Of a DNA stretch of 64,000 bases, positions 7,501 to 16,521 are shown piece after piece. The notes below the pieces were generated by a model that saw only the letters and a list, made by a program, of their open reading frames with translations, did not search any database and had not been told where the DNA came from. Numbering within the stretch: the first letter of the stretch is position 1; every line of letters begins with the position of its first letter. Location: contig NZ_RCZH01000005.1 of NCBI RefSeq assembly GCF_006438875.1, forward strand, positions 310,001-374,000, read 5' to 3'. A program made the translations under genes and the position numbers. The DNA is from Flavobacterium pectinovorum. Lineage in GTDB: Bacteria; Bacteroidota; Bacteroidia; Flavobacteriales; Flavobacteriaceae.

Positions 7501-9363
7501 TTAATTACTTTTTAGAAAAGTTACCTGACCGTTTCTTCTTGATCCCAATCCTGTGTCGACATTTATAAAATAGGTTCCAATAGGTAGATTCGAAACATCG
7601 ATACTAATTATGTTTGGGCTTACAGTTGAAAAATTATTTGAATTTACAATCGTCCCCAATGTGTTTGCTACGGTTATATTTGTAGTCGATAAAGTATAAT
7701 CAGCTCCTTTGTATTCAACATTTATAATTGAAGATGCAGGATTTGGATAGGCGATTAATGTTGCCGGTCCATAATCTCGTCCTGATTTTATGTTGATCTC
7801 ATTACTATATGATTTTGTAATTGCATCTGCAAAACTGCCATTGCTGCTTATAGTTCTATAGGTAATTGTTGCAATACGTCTGTAATTATAAATGGTCTGA
7901 ACAGTCTGACTTGTTCCTCTTGGACCGTTTACTATTGTATATTGTAAAGGCACTGGAAGACAGTCTTTTGATGTTGATCCGTTAATGTTATTCCAAGTCC
8001 CAAATACATTTGGTCTGGTATTAGTAGTTATCGTTTGGTTTTGCCATTGATACGTTGTATTTAGAATTTGAATATTTGCTCCATTTGGATTTTCAATAGA
8101 TGGAGCAGAACCTGTAATAACTGATGGACTTTCTACACTCGAAGCGCCCTCAATTAAAACCTGATCACAGCAAATAATATTGTTATTCTTTACTATTCGT
8201 GGTATTATTTTTAAAACATTACTAACTCTTTGTATGTCTTTGTAAATGGCAATCCTTCTCACAAGAAAATAATTATCGACTGTAGCTGACATGTTTTCCG
8301 GAGTGAAATACTCTAAAGTTGTACCAATTTCATTTGGTATAGTTATCCAAGTTTTGTATTCACTATTATCATTTGGACTTGTTCTTGTATATTGCCATTC
8401 AAATCGGTCTAAATCAGCATAAGTATCTCCTCTTTGAGCAACATGATAAGGATCTGCAAGAATGTTTAAGTTTACTTGTGCTGATACAGATCTGCCGCTG
8501 CCATATATTGATTTTGGATTTGTGTTCGTAATTTCAGTAAAACCATTTGCATCTTTTGCGCCTTCAATTGAAATTTCATTTGTAGTTATTGGAGAAGGAA
8601 TTATTCTGATGTTTACGGGATTACTATCGTTAAAAGGAAAATCATTACCGAGTCTTCTTTTGTAAGTTCCTGGTTCTGTTACGTAATCTGTAATTAATAC
8701 ATTGTATTTATTTGTTGAATAGTTAACACCTTTGTAAGTAGCATTAGGAAATTGACCGCCAACGAGTTTAAGCCATGAAGCAGAAACTTTTGAAGGATCA
8801 ATAGTAGTTGCTATCATTGGAGCCGGTCTGTCTCCGTATCTTACATCTTGATCACAGCATAATGTGTTTTTAAAATTTGGAGCAGTTGGTGTTGTTGGAG
8901 GAGTTACAGGAGGAGTAGTTGGTGTGCTGCCATTTTTAATAACGGATACATTAGCACTTTTGTAAACTATACCTGAAAAGCTTTTGTATTGTGCCGAGAT
9001 AGATCCTCCTGAAAGATTAAAAGAGCTTAAGTCTAATGTGATTACAAAACTTATTGTTGCGGTATTTCCTCCGCCAAAGTTTGTCATTCTTTCAAAACCT
9101 CCTTCGGCTACAATTGGAGTAATTGCATTATCTTTAGTGAATAAAATACTAAGAGTTCCTTCGCTTCCGCTTCCTACTGGGACTGGGGATTCTATTCTTA
9201 CGGATAAGGAAACGCTGGATCGATCTACAGATTCCAGATTTATAGGGCTTGTACTTACAACACTTTTGCCATTGACTACAAGTGGTGTAATGATAACTTT
9301 TTGTCCAAACATTAATGTGTTTAGGAAAAACAGGAAAATTAATGGAATGTAATTTTTGCTCAT
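7501..9363 (-). CDS. T9SS type A sorting domain protein (paralogue B)
   Basis: 620 aa. Signal peptide 1-20 (MSKNYIPLIFLFFLNTLMFGQ). The end carries a T9SS type A domain (ATLIAYPNPASSIINVEYKG, IVNSNNFSTVSPNIISIDVS, NLPIGTYFINVD). A proline/threonine-rich hinge lies at about 150-165. The same double-cysteine motifs as its neighbour are present (NTLCCDQDVRYGDRP and NIICCDQVLIEG), as is the repeated WQYTRTSP/YQWQNQ pattern. The two genes are separated by a terminator and probably have their own promoters. Secreted through the type IX system; function unknown. I see no carbohydrate-binding or protease motif. Confidence 0.85.
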   Translation of the reverse strand: MSKNYIPLIFLFFLNTLMFGQKVIITPLVVNGKSVVSTSPINLESVDRSSVSLSVRIESPVPVGSGSEGTLSILFTKDNAITPIVAEGGFERMTNFGGGNTATISFVITLDLSSFNLSGGSISAQYKSFSGIVYKSANVSVIKNGSTPTTPPVTPPTTPTAPNFKNTLCCDQDVRYGDRPAPMIATTIDPSKVSASWLKLVGGQFPNATYKGVNYSTNKYNVLITDYVTEPGTYKRRLGNDFPFNDSNPVNIRIIPSPITTNEISIEGAKDANGFTEITNTNPKSIYGSGRSVSAQVNLNILADPYHVAQRGDTYADLDRFEWQYTRTSPNDNSEYKTWITIPNEIGTTLEYFTPENMSATVDNYFLVRRIAIYKDIQRVSNVLKIIPRIVKNNNIICCDQVLIEGASSVESPSVITGSAPSIENPNGANIQILNTTYQWQNQTITTNTRPNVFGTWNNINGSTSKDCLPVPLQYTIVNGPRGTSQTVQTIYNYRRIATITYRTISSNGSFADAITKSYSNEINIKSGRDYGPATLIAYPNPASSIINVEYKGADYTLSTTNITVANTLGTIVNSNNFSTVSPNIISIDVSNLPIGTYFINVDTGLGSRRNGQVTFLKSN

Positions 9364-9483
9364 GATAAAATTTAATTATTTATAATGAGTAAAAATAATA
9401 TATTGTTTGTGTATAATCTTATTTTTTAATACTAAAACATAAGATTTATTTGATATTATGTTATTTTGTTAAAATAGTGCATA

Positions 9484-9516
9484 TAAAAAAGGAGATCAAA
9501 ACGATCTCCTTTTTAT
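9484..9516 (-). terminator. Terminator of the Alx/TerC gene
   Basis: AAAAAAGGAGATC / GATCTCCTTTTT hairpin just after the stop codon of the gene at 9537-10505. The stem sequence closely resembles the one at 7448-7479. Confidence 0.75.
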
Positions 9517-9536
9517 TTTTATATATTTCAGAAAAA

Positions 9537-10505
9537 TCATTCATTATCTGTATCGGTAAGTTCTTTTTCTTCTCCAAATTTTAGAGAAACCAAAATTCCC
9601 ACTAAAAGCGAAAGAGCGATAAATCCTAAAGAAGCCCATTCTGGAACTTGAATTAAATCATGAAGAATCATTTTTAATCCTACGAAAGCTAAAATAGCAA
9701 CTAAGCTATATTCTAAGAAACTGAATTTTGCCAGCATATTCGCCAGAAAGAAATACATAGAACGTAATCCCAGAATTGCAAAGATATTCGAGCTAAATAC
9801 CAAAAACGGATCTTTGGTAATGGCTAAAATAGCCGGAACACTGTCTACTGCAAAAAGAACGTCCATAACTTCAATAACGATCAAGGCTACAAATAATGGA
9901 GTTGCAGCTTTTTTTGCCGTTTTTGTACTGATGAAAAATTTCTCACCGTCCATTTCAGCAGTAATCGGAATAATTTTTCCTAGTGTTTTGTATACAAAAG
10001 AATCTTTTGGCTGAAAATCATCATCTTCGCCGGAAAACAACATTTTTAAAGCGGTAAAGATTAAGAACGCGCCAAAAAGATACGTTGTCCATGTAAATTT
10101 ATTGATAAGCATTACTCCAAAGAAAATCATTAATCCGCGGAAAATAACTGCTCCCAGAATTCCCCAGAACAAAACGCGGTGTTGGTATTTTTGAGGTATT
10201 TTGAAAGAAGCAAAAATAATGGCAATCACAAAAATATTATCTACACTTAAGGATAATTCGATAAGATAACCTGTAATAAACTTCATTGAAGCTACGGCAG
10301 GTTTTAGCTTATCTGGATTTGCAATATAATCTGTTGTATAAAGCCAGTAAATTACTCCCGAAAACAAGAATGAAAGTGTTACCCAAATCAGGGTCCATTT
10401 GCTTGCTTCTTTGGTACTAATAATATGAGGAGTTTTATTGAAAACACCCAAATCTAAAGCAAGAATAAAAACAACGGCTAATAAAAACAAAATCCAGACT
10501 ATCAT
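9537..10505 (-). CDS. TerC/Alx family integral membrane protein
   Basis: 322 aa with about nine transmembrane helices. It aligns end to end with E. coli Alx as I recall it: ITGYLIELSLSVDNIFVIAI near 80, VIEVMDVLFAVDSVPAILAITKDPF near 210 and SSNIFAILGLRSMYFFLA near 240. The acidic residues inside the membrane helices (VDN, AVDS) are the conserved metal-site candidates. Known family role: manganese and other metal homeostasis at the inner membrane, in E. coli under an alkaline-pH-sensing leader. No such leader is visible here, because the leader is only about 16 nt after the -7 box at 10528-10535. Confidence 0.9.
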   Translation of the reverse strand: MIVWILFLLAVVFILALDLGVFNKTPHIISTKEASKWTLIWVTLSFLFSGVIYWLYTTDYIANPDKLKPAVASMKFITGYLIELSLSVDNIFVIAIIFASFKIPQKYQHRVLFWGILGAVIFRGLMIFFGVMLINKFTWTTYLFGAFLIFTALKMLFSGEDDDFQPKDSFVYKTLGKIIPITAEMDGEKFFISTKTAKKAATPLFVALIVIEVMDVLFAVDSVPAILAITKDPFLVFSSNIFAILGLRSMYFFLANMLAKFSFLEYSLVAILAFVGLKMILHDLIQVPEWASLGFIALSLLVGILVSLKFGEEKELTDTDNE

Positions 10506-10527
10506 AATACTTTTTTTTAATGATTTA

Positions 10528-10535
10528 CAAAGATA
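10528..10535 (-). promoter_or_regulatory. -7 box of the Alx/TerC gene
   Basis: TATCTTTG on the minus strand matches TAnnTTTG exactly, about 23 bp before the start codon. No clear -33 TTTG was found. Confidence 0.55.
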
Positions 10536-10628
10536 GTTTTTGAAGTTTAACTTTAAAATTTATTAGTAGAAATAAGCTTAAAATTTAGTGTAAACCGTAC
10601 AGGTTTTAATCCCGAGACTTCGGGACTG

Positions 10629-11455
10629 TTGGGTTTGTTGGTATTGAATGTTACAAATCTATACTCATTTTATGTCATTTCGACGTAAGGAGAAATCACA
10701 CTAGTGGCTCGACAAAGATTGGCGACTTTGATTGTAGAGTTTCTTGTGTGATTTCTCCTTCGTCGAGATGACAAGATTGTGTTAACATATTGGGTTTAGG
10801 GGTATTGAATATTACAAATCTGTACTCATTTTATGTTATTTCAACGTAAGGAGAAATCACACTAGTGGCTCGACAAAGATTGGTGACTTTGATTGTAGAG
10901 TTTCTTGTGTGATCTCTCCTTCTTCGAGATGACAAGATTGTGTTAACATATTGGGTTTAGGTGTATTGAATGTTACAAATCTATACTCATTTTATGTCAT
11001 TTCGATCCCGAGGCTTCGGGAGAGAAATCACACTAGTGGCTCGACAAAGATTGGCGACTTTGATTGTGGAATTTCTTGTGTGATCTCTCCTCTGTCGAGA
11101 TGACAAGATTGTGTTAACATATTGGGTTTAGGGTATTGAATATTACAAATCTATACTCATTTTATGTCATTTCGATCCCGAGGCTTCGGGAGAGAAATCA
11201 CACTAGTGGCTCGACAAAGATTGGCGACTTTGATTGTGGAATTTCTTGTGTGATCTCTCCTCTGTCGAGATGACAAGATTGTGTTAAACCTGTTGGGTTT
11301 GTTGGTATTGAATGTTACAAATCTATACTCATTTTATGTCATTTCGACGTAAGGAGAAATCACACTAGTGGCTTAACAAAGATTGGCGACTTTGATTGTG
11401 GAATTTCTTGTGTGATTTCTCCTCTGTCGAGATGACAAGATTGTGCTAAACCTGT
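10629..11455. repeat. Five tandem copies of a 161-171 bp palindromic repeat
   Basis: Copies start at 10629, 10790, 10951, 11122 and 11293 (each at TTGGGTTT). Each holds an inverted repeat in which TCATTTCGACGTAAGGAGAA and ATCACAC pair with GTGTGAT and TTCTCCTTCGTCGAGATGA around a loop of about 40 nt (CTAGTGGCTCGACAAAGATT...). Copies 3 and 4 have ATCCCGAGGCTTCGGGA in place of the ACGTAAG stretch and are 10 bp longer. A diverged solitary copy lies at about 62646-62762. Confidence 0.92.
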
Positions 11456-11470
11456 CGGGTTTGTTGGTAA

Positions 11471-11508
11471 CAAAAAAAAGTGCCAACAATTAAGATGGCA
11501 CTTTTAGT
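11471..11508 (-). terminator. Terminator of glnA
   Basis: 10-bp perfect stem AAAAGTGCCA / TGGCACTTTT followed by eight T residues on the minus strand, about 20 bp after the stop at 11529. Confidence 0.88.
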
Positions 11509-11528
11509 ATTATAATTTAGGCTTTGAA

Positions 11529-12542
11529 TTATAGTACTGATTTTACAGTTTTAACAATTCTAGCAGCAATTTTGTATGGATCACCGTTTGAAGCTGGTCT
11601 TCTGTCTTCTAACCAACCTTTCCAACCTTTCTGAACAGTCATTAAAGGAATTCTGATAGAACATCCTCTGTCTGAAACTCCATAAGAGAAATCGTGAATA
11701 GAAGCAGTTTCATGTTTACCTGTTAAACGTTGATCGTTGTAAGCTCCGTAAACTGCGATGTGTTCAGCAGTAACAGGACGGAAAGCCTCACAGATTTTTT
11801 CGTAAGTAGCTTGATCTCCACATGTTCTTAACACCTCGTTAGAGAAGTTAGCGTGCATACCAGAACCATTCCAGTCAGTATCACCAAGTGGTTTTGGGTG
11901 GTATTCGATATAGTAACCATATTTTTCAGTCAAACGATCTAATAAGTAACGAGCAACCCAGATTTCGTCTCCGGCTTTTTTAGCACCTTTAGCGAATAAT
12001 TGGAATTCCCATTGTCCGCAAGCAACCTCTTGGTTAATACCTTCAAAGTTAATACCTGCAGCGATACATAAGTCAGCATGTTCTTCTACTAATTTTCTTC
12101 CGTGAGTGTTTTTTCCACCTACAGAGCAGTAGTACATACCTTGTGGAGCAGGATAACCTCCAACAGGGAAACCTAATGGCAATAAAGTTTTAGTATCCAT
12201 GATGAAATATTCTTGTTCGAAACCAAACCAAAAATCACCATCATCATCAATAGTAGCTCTACCGTTTGAAGCGTGTGGAGTTCCATCAGCATACATAACT
12301 TCTGTCATAACCAAATATCCGTTGATACGTGTTGGATCCGGATAAATTGCAACAGGAACTAATAAACAGTCAGAAGATCCACCTTCAGCTTGTTTTGTTG
12401 ACGAACCATCAAATGACCAGTTTCCAAGTTCTTCTAATGTTCCTTTGAAATTTTCGTGCTCTTCAACTTTAGTTTTACTTCTAAGATTTTGAGTTGGTTC
12501 ATATCCATCTAACCAAATGTACTCTAACTTAATTTTAGCCAT
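11529..12542 (-). CDS. glnA: Glutamine synthetase, type II (GSII)
   Basis: 337 aa, the length of the short eukaryote-like type. It makes glutamine from glutamate, ammonium and ATP in the cytoplasm. N-terminal beta-grasp part with LGNWSFDGSSTKQAEGG (residues about 37-55). The catalytic part has FGFEQEYFIMD, NQEVACGQWEFQ, WNGSGMHANFSNE (glutamate/ammonia site) and SDRGCSIRIP...EDRRPASNGDPY near the end, a complete set of GSII motifs. No adenylylation loop. It is divergent from the GSIII gene at 12969, with the -7 boxes 325 bp apart. An exact -7 box lies at 12581-12588. Confidence 0.95.
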   Translation of the reverse strand: MAKIKLEYIWLDGYEPTQNLRSKTKVEEHENFKGTLEELGNWSFDGSSTKQAEGGSSDCLLVPVAIYPDPTRINGYLVMTEVMYADGTPHASNGRATIDDDGDFWFGFEQEYFIMDTKTLLPLGFPVGGYPAPQGMYYCSVGGKNTHGRKLVEEHADLCIAAGINFEGINQEVACGQWEFQLFAKGAKKAGDEIWVARYLLDRLTEKYGYYIEYHPKPLGDTDWNGSGMHANFSNEVLRTCGDQATYEKICEAFRPVTAEHIAVYGAYNDQRLTGKHETASIHDFSYGVSDRGCSIRIPLMTVQKGWKGWLEDRRPASNGDPYKIAARIVKTVKSVL

Positions 12543-12580
12543 AATAATATAAATTAATTTTTTTGTTTTTTTCGTTGGGT

Positions 12581-12588
12581 CAAATATA
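12581..12588 (-). promoter_or_regulatory. -7 box of glnA
   Basis: TATATTTG on the minus strand, an exact TAnnTTTG match, giving a leader of about 32 nt. Confidence 0.6.
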
Positions 12589-12912
12589 GATTTATTTTTT
12601 TAGTCCTAAAAATTAGGGGGCTATTTTGTTTAATGGACTATAATTTTTTAGAGAAGCGCAATTTTGTTAGGGGTATATTTTATAAAAAGCAATTTTTAAC
12701 ACCTTAAAAAAATAAATTCGTAATAATTACGATAGATTTTTGAATTTCAGGGTTAAGGAATTATGAAAAAATGTTTATTTAATGAATAATACTAAGGTCT
12801 TTTGTTATATTTCTATTGTTCGTGTTCATTATTCTTTGTAAAAAGCTTCTTCTGTTGAAAAATCGTCGTATAATTTTCTAAAATTTAGCTGCAAAACAGG
12901 GGGTTTATTGTT

Positions 12913-12920
12913 TATATTTG
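12913..12920 (+). promoter_or_regulatory. -7 box of glnN
   Basis: TATATTTG on the plus strand, an exact TAnnTTTG match, giving a leader of about 40 nt before the ATG at 12969. Confidence 0.6.
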
Positions 12921-12968
12921 TTCCTCTTTTTTTAATGAAAATTATTACGAATTTTTAAACTTATATAC

Positions 12969-15158
12969 ATGTCAACATTACGTTTCCAAGCTTTAAAAGA
13001 AGCTTCTACAAGAAAGCCGGTACATTTTGAAGAAATAGACAGAAAGTCAAACATTTTTGGTGCAAATGTGTTTAATGAAAAAGCAATGAAGCAATTCTTA
13101 ACTTCAGATGCTTTAAAAGGGGTAAGAGATGCGGTTCAGCACGGAACTAAAATAGACAGAAAACTGGCCGATTATATCGCCATGGGAATGAAAGAATGGG
13201 CTCTTGCCAAAGGAGTTACACATTATACACACTGGTTTCAGCCTCTTACAGGAACAACTGCGGAGAAACACGATGCTTTTTTTGAAACTTCTTATGACGG
13301 AAGTGATCCTGTAGAAAAATTTGGCGGAGCACAATTAGTACAACAAGAACCGGATGCATCAAGTTTCCCGAATGGCGGAATCAGAAATACATTTGAAGCA
13401 AGAGGTTACACCGCTTGGGATCCAACTTCACCAGCCTTTATATATGGAACAACTTTATGTATTCCAACCGTTTTTATCGCTTATACAGGAGAAGCATTAG
13501 ATAACAAAATTCCGTTATTGAGAGCATTATCTGTAATGGACGAAGCGGCGACAGAAGTATGTAAATATTTTGACAAAAACGTAAAGAAAGTTACCGCTAC
13601 TTTAGGCTGGGAGCAAGAATACTTTTTGATCGATAAAGCATTAGCAAATTCACGCCCGGATTTAATGATGACTGGAAGAACATTATTAGGACATACTTCT
13701 GCAAAAGGGCAACAACTTGACGATCATTATTTTGGATCTATTCCTACGCGTGCTTTAACGTATATGAGAGATTTAGAACAAGAATGTATGTTATTGGGAA
13801 TTCCGGTAAAAACACGTCATAATGAGGTTGCGCCAAATCAGTTTGAATTAGCACCAATTTTTGAAGAAACAAATCTTGCCGTAGATCATAACTGCTTATT
13901 AATGGATGTAATGCAAAAAGTGGCAGAGCGTCATGATTTTAAAGTGCTATTTCACGAAAAACCATTTAAAGGAGTAAACGGTTCCGGAAAACACAACAAC
14001 TGGTCACTGGCAACAGATACAGGAGTTAACTTATTGAGTCCGAGTAAAACGCCAATGAGTAATTTACAATTTCTTACCTTCTTTATTAATACCATAAAAG
14101 CAGTTAACGATTACGAAACGTTATTGAGAGCTTCGATCGCAACAGCAAGTAACGATCACAGGTTAGGAGCCAATGAAGCGCCGCCGGCAATTATCTCTGT
14201 TTTTATTGGAGCACAATTGACAAAAGTTTTATCAGAATTAGAAAGCGTTACTACAGGGAAATTATCTCCCGAAGAAAAAACGGATTTAAAACTGAATGTA
14301 GTAGGTAAAATTCCAGATGTACTTTTGGATAATACAGACAGAAACAGAACATCGCCATTTGCCTTTACAGGAAATAAATTTGAGTTTAGAGCTGTTGGTT
14401 CAACTGCAAACTGTTCGAATGCAATGACAACCCTGAACGCGATTGTCGCAAAACAGTTAATAGATTTTAAAACAGAAGTAGATAGTTTAATCGATTCTAA
14501 AGACATGAAGAAAGATGATGCTATTTTTAATGTTCTGAGAGAATACATCAAACAATCTAAAAAAATACTTTTTGAAGGTGACGGATATAGTGAAGCCTGG
14601 GAAAAAGAAGCTGCCAAAAGAGGTTTAAGCAATTTTAAAACCACTCCGGAAGCGATTAAAGCGAAAGTTTCGAAACAAGCATTGGACTTATTTTCTGAAT
14701 TAGGAATTTTAAACCACGTTGAAGCAGAAGCACGTTACGAAATAGAATTGGAAGAATACACCAAAAAAATTCAGATTGAAGGAAGAGTTTTAGGTGATAT
14801 TGCCAGAAACCACGTAATTCCAACAGCGATTCGTTATCAAAATACATTAATTGAGAATGTAAAAGGATTAAAAGAAATTTTCGGGAAAGAATTTGAAACT
14901 ATCGCAAAAGAGCAAATTGTTTTAATCAAAGAAATTTCCGGTCATATTGAAGGAATAAATTCTAAAGTATTGGCAATGACTAATGAGCGAAAAAAAGCAA
15001 ATCAATTAACCGATGCTCAAAAAATGGCAGAAACATATTGCAATAAAGTAAAACCATATTTTGAAGATATTCGAAATCATTGCGACAAATTAGAATTATT
15101 AGTAGACGACGAAAGTTGGACCTTAACTAAATACAGAGAATTGTTGTTTACAAAATAG
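12969..15158 (+). CDS. glnN: Glutamine synthetase, type III (GSIII)
   Basis: 729 aa, the usual length for GSIII and much longer than GSI/GSII. N-terminal GSIII domain with GMKEWALAKGVTHYTHWFQP and FPNGGIRNTFEARGYTAWDP. Catalytic core with WEQEYFLID (about 218), KTRHNEVAPNQFELAPIFEE (about 279), VNGSGKHNNWSLAT (about 337) and IASNDHRLGANEAPPA (about 391). Long helical C-terminal region with EGRVLGDIARNHVIPTAIRYQNTL. A cytoplasmic dodecameric enzyme of ammonium assimilation. Paired with a divergent GSII gene, so the two can be regulated from one spacer. Ends at a strong terminator. Confidence 0.96.
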   Translation: MSTLRFQALKEASTRKPVHFEEIDRKSNIFGANVFNEKAMKQFLTSDALKGVRDAVQHGTKIDRKLADYIAMGMKEWALAKGVTHYTHWFQPLTGTTAEKHDAFFETSYDGSDPVEKFGGAQLVQQEPDASSFPNGGIRNTFEARGYTAWDPTSPAFIYGTTLCIPTVFIAYTGEALDNKIPLLRALSVMDEAATEVCKYFDKNVKKVTATLGWEQEYFLIDKALANSRPDLMMTGRTLLGHTSAKGQQLDDHYFGSIPTRALTYMRDLEQECMLLGIPVKTRHNEVAPNQFELAPIFEETNLAVDHNCLLMDVMQKVAERHDFKVLFHEKPFKGVNGSGKHNNWSLATDTGVNLLSPSKTPMSNLQFLTFFINTIKAVNDYETLLRASIATASNDHRLGANEAPPAIISVFIGAQLTKVLSELESVTTGKLSPEEKTDLKLNVVGKIPDVLLDNTDRNRTSPFAFTGNKFEFRAVGSTANCSNAMTTLNAIVAKQLIDFKTEVDSLIDSKDMKKDDAIFNVLREYIKQSKKILFEGDGYSEAWEKEAAKRGLSNFKTTPEAIKAKVSKQALDLFSELGILNHVEAEARYEIELEEYTKKIQIEGRVLGDIARNHVIPTAIRYQNTLIENVKGLKEIFGKEFETIAKEQIVLIKEISGHIEGINSKVLAMTNERKKANQLTDAQKMAETYCNKVKPYFEDIRNHCDKLELLVDDESWTLTKYRELLFTK

Positions 15159-15178
15159 CAATTACAAAACATTCTTCT

Positions 15179-15210
15179 AAAGCCCGTCTCAAAAAGACGG
15201 GCTTTTTTTG
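15179..15210 (+). terminator. Terminator of glnN
   Basis: The stem AGCCCGTCT / AGACGGGCT has a 5-nt loop and is followed by seven T residues, about 20 bp after the stop. Confidence 0.92.
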
Positions 15211-15550
15211 TGATTATGTTAAAATAAAGCTTAAAGTAGCTTGAAATTAACAAATGTTTTAGACTAATTGTAAAGAAATTGTAATATGTAGCTTATTTCG
15301 TATGAATATTTTTAACGATTACAGTAGTTCATCGAGATAGTTTTACATTTCATCGAAAAGTAGTTAAGCTCTTGTAAAATAGCTGATTGTACTTTATTTT
15401 GATTTCGATAAGTTTTCTAATTTTGGTCAAGCGAAAGAGAAAATAAACTTTAGAGTCCTATTTTCAAATGATATTCTGAGAGCTGGATTTCCCCAAATCA
15501 CACTGACCTACATAATAACTTGTATTAATAACCAATTAAATATATTTATT
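15211..15550. promoter_or_regulatory. Upstream region of the curli operon
   Basis: About 340 bp, A+T rich, no gene. TAATTTTG at 15418-15425 is an exact TAnnTTTG match with TTTG at 15398-15401, 16 nt upstream, a reasonable promoter with a leader of about 120 nt. A CsgD-type regulator gene is not present nearby. Confidence 0.5.
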
Positions 15551-16453
15551 ATGAAAAAAGTAATTTTAAGTATCTCCGCGATGCTTTTTATTAGTGCATT
15601 TGGAAACGCACAGATTCTACCAGGGACTATTGCTCCAAACTCAAGTTATGTAAACCAGACAGGTTCAAGCCAGGATGCTTTTGTTCATCAAATTGGAACT
15701 GCTCAAAGTTCTAGTGTAAAACAAATGGATTGGGATAATGCATCACAAGTTTATCAAGGAGTAAATCCGGCTCAAATGACAGTTTTTGGCATTAACATTT
15801 CTCATGACAACTTAGCAGAAGTAGTACAGGACGGAGAACAAAACAATGCATTTATTTCTCAAAACAACTGGAGAAATAAAGCGTATCAAACTCAAACAGG
15901 AGACAAAAATGAGGCAACCATCTGGCAAGATGAAACAAATGTTTCTTATGGTCTTTTTACAGGTAACCTGAAAGGGGAAGATAAAGGAACGCAAGTTCAA
16001 AACGGTAACCACAACAAAGCAACAATTGATCAGGGAACTAGTGGAAACACATTGCCAACAGCTGCTGTATTTACAGGAATGGCTGCGCTTACTACTTCAG
16101 TACCGGCTTCTCCTCACGGAAAAAACAAAGCTACCCAAACGCAAACCGGAAATTATGGTGAAACTTATGCTAGTCAGGGAGGTTTAAGCAATGAATCAAA
16201 CCAAACTCAAACTAGTGGAGCATTTGCAACTGCAGCTTCTAAAAACGTTTCTAATCACTATCAATTTGGAGATAACAATCTAGCAAACTCTACTCAAACT
16301 GGTTACAGAAACATTGAAAATGTATTACAAGAAGGAGACGGAAACAAATCTTATGGAACACAAACTGCTGCATCATTCCTTTCTACAGGAAACGTAAGCG
16401 TTGTGCTGCAACAAGGTAATGTCAACTTATCTAATGTGATTCAAAGCAACTAA
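15551..16453 (+). CDS. csgA: Curlin-like major amyloid subunit (CsgA-like)
   Basis: 300 aa. Signal peptide 1-21 ending GNAQ. The mature part is a run of imperfect curlin repeats of the Q-x-G-x-x-N-x-A-x-x-x-Q type: HQIGTAQSSSVKQ, VQDGEQNNAFISQ, TQTGDKNEATIWQ, VQNGNHNKATIDQ, TQTGNYGETYASQ, YQFGDNNLANSTQ, LQEGDGNKSYGTQ and LQQGNVNLSNVIQ. In the curli family these stack into a cross-beta fibre outside the cell. It is about twice the length of E. coli CsgA. First gene of the csg operon. A 16-bp hairpin follows it (16471-16508) and could make it more abundant than the genes downstream. Confidence 0.85.
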   Translation: MKKVILSISAMLFISAFGNAQILPGTIAPNSSYVNQTGSSQDAFVHQIGTAQSSSVKQMDWDNASQVYQGVNPAQMTVFGINISHDNLAEVVQDGEQNNAFISQNNWRNKAYQTQTGDKNEATIWQDETNVSYGLFTGNLKGEDKGTQVQNGNHNKATIDQGTSGNTLPTAAVFTGMAALTTSVPASPHGKNKATQTQTGNYGETYASQGGLSNESNQTQTSGAFATAASKNVSNHYQFGDNNLANSTQTGYRNIENVLQEGDGNKSYGTQTAASFLSTGNVSVVLQQGNVNLSNVIQSN

Positions 16454-16470
16454 GATTACTAAAAATAGGT

Positions 16471-16508
16471 AAACATAACAGCTAAATTTATTTAGCTGTT
16501 ATGTTTTA
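16471..16508 (+). terminator. Intra-operon hairpin between csgA-like and csgB-like genes
   Basis: Perfect 16-bp stem AAACATAACAGCTAAA / TTTAGCTGTTATGTTT with a 4-nt loop, ending in TTTT and then AAAATC. It could act as a partial terminator or as an mRNA-stabilising 3' end for the first gene. Confidence 0.7.
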
Positions 16509-16521
16509 AAATCATAGAAAA

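Larger units (their letters stand above)
10506..11528. other. Gene-free region with a five-copy repeat array
   Basis: About 1 kb without a credible gene. It holds the Alx/TerC promoter, one ATCCCGAGACTTCGGGA palindrome at about 10604-10620, the five-copy 161-171 bp array (10629-11455) and the glnA terminator. Confidence 0.85.
12543..12968. promoter_or_regulatory. Divergent promoter region of the two glutamine synthetase genes
   Basis: 426 bp, strongly A+T rich, with exact TAnnTTTG boxes for both directions (12581-12588 minus, 12913-12920 plus). CCTAAAAATTAGG at 12605-12617 is a short palindrome about 20 bp upstream of the glnA -7 box, where a regulator could bind (inference). No gene is seen. 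Confidence 0.6.

Noticed and set aside
8984..9352. Open frame of 122 aa opposite the T9SS paralogue B gene
   Set aside because: Antisense shadow of the signal peptide and first domain; no credible start context.
10629..11455. Possible CRISPR array
   Set aside because: The units are 161-171 bp with no separate variable spacers, and no cas gene is near.
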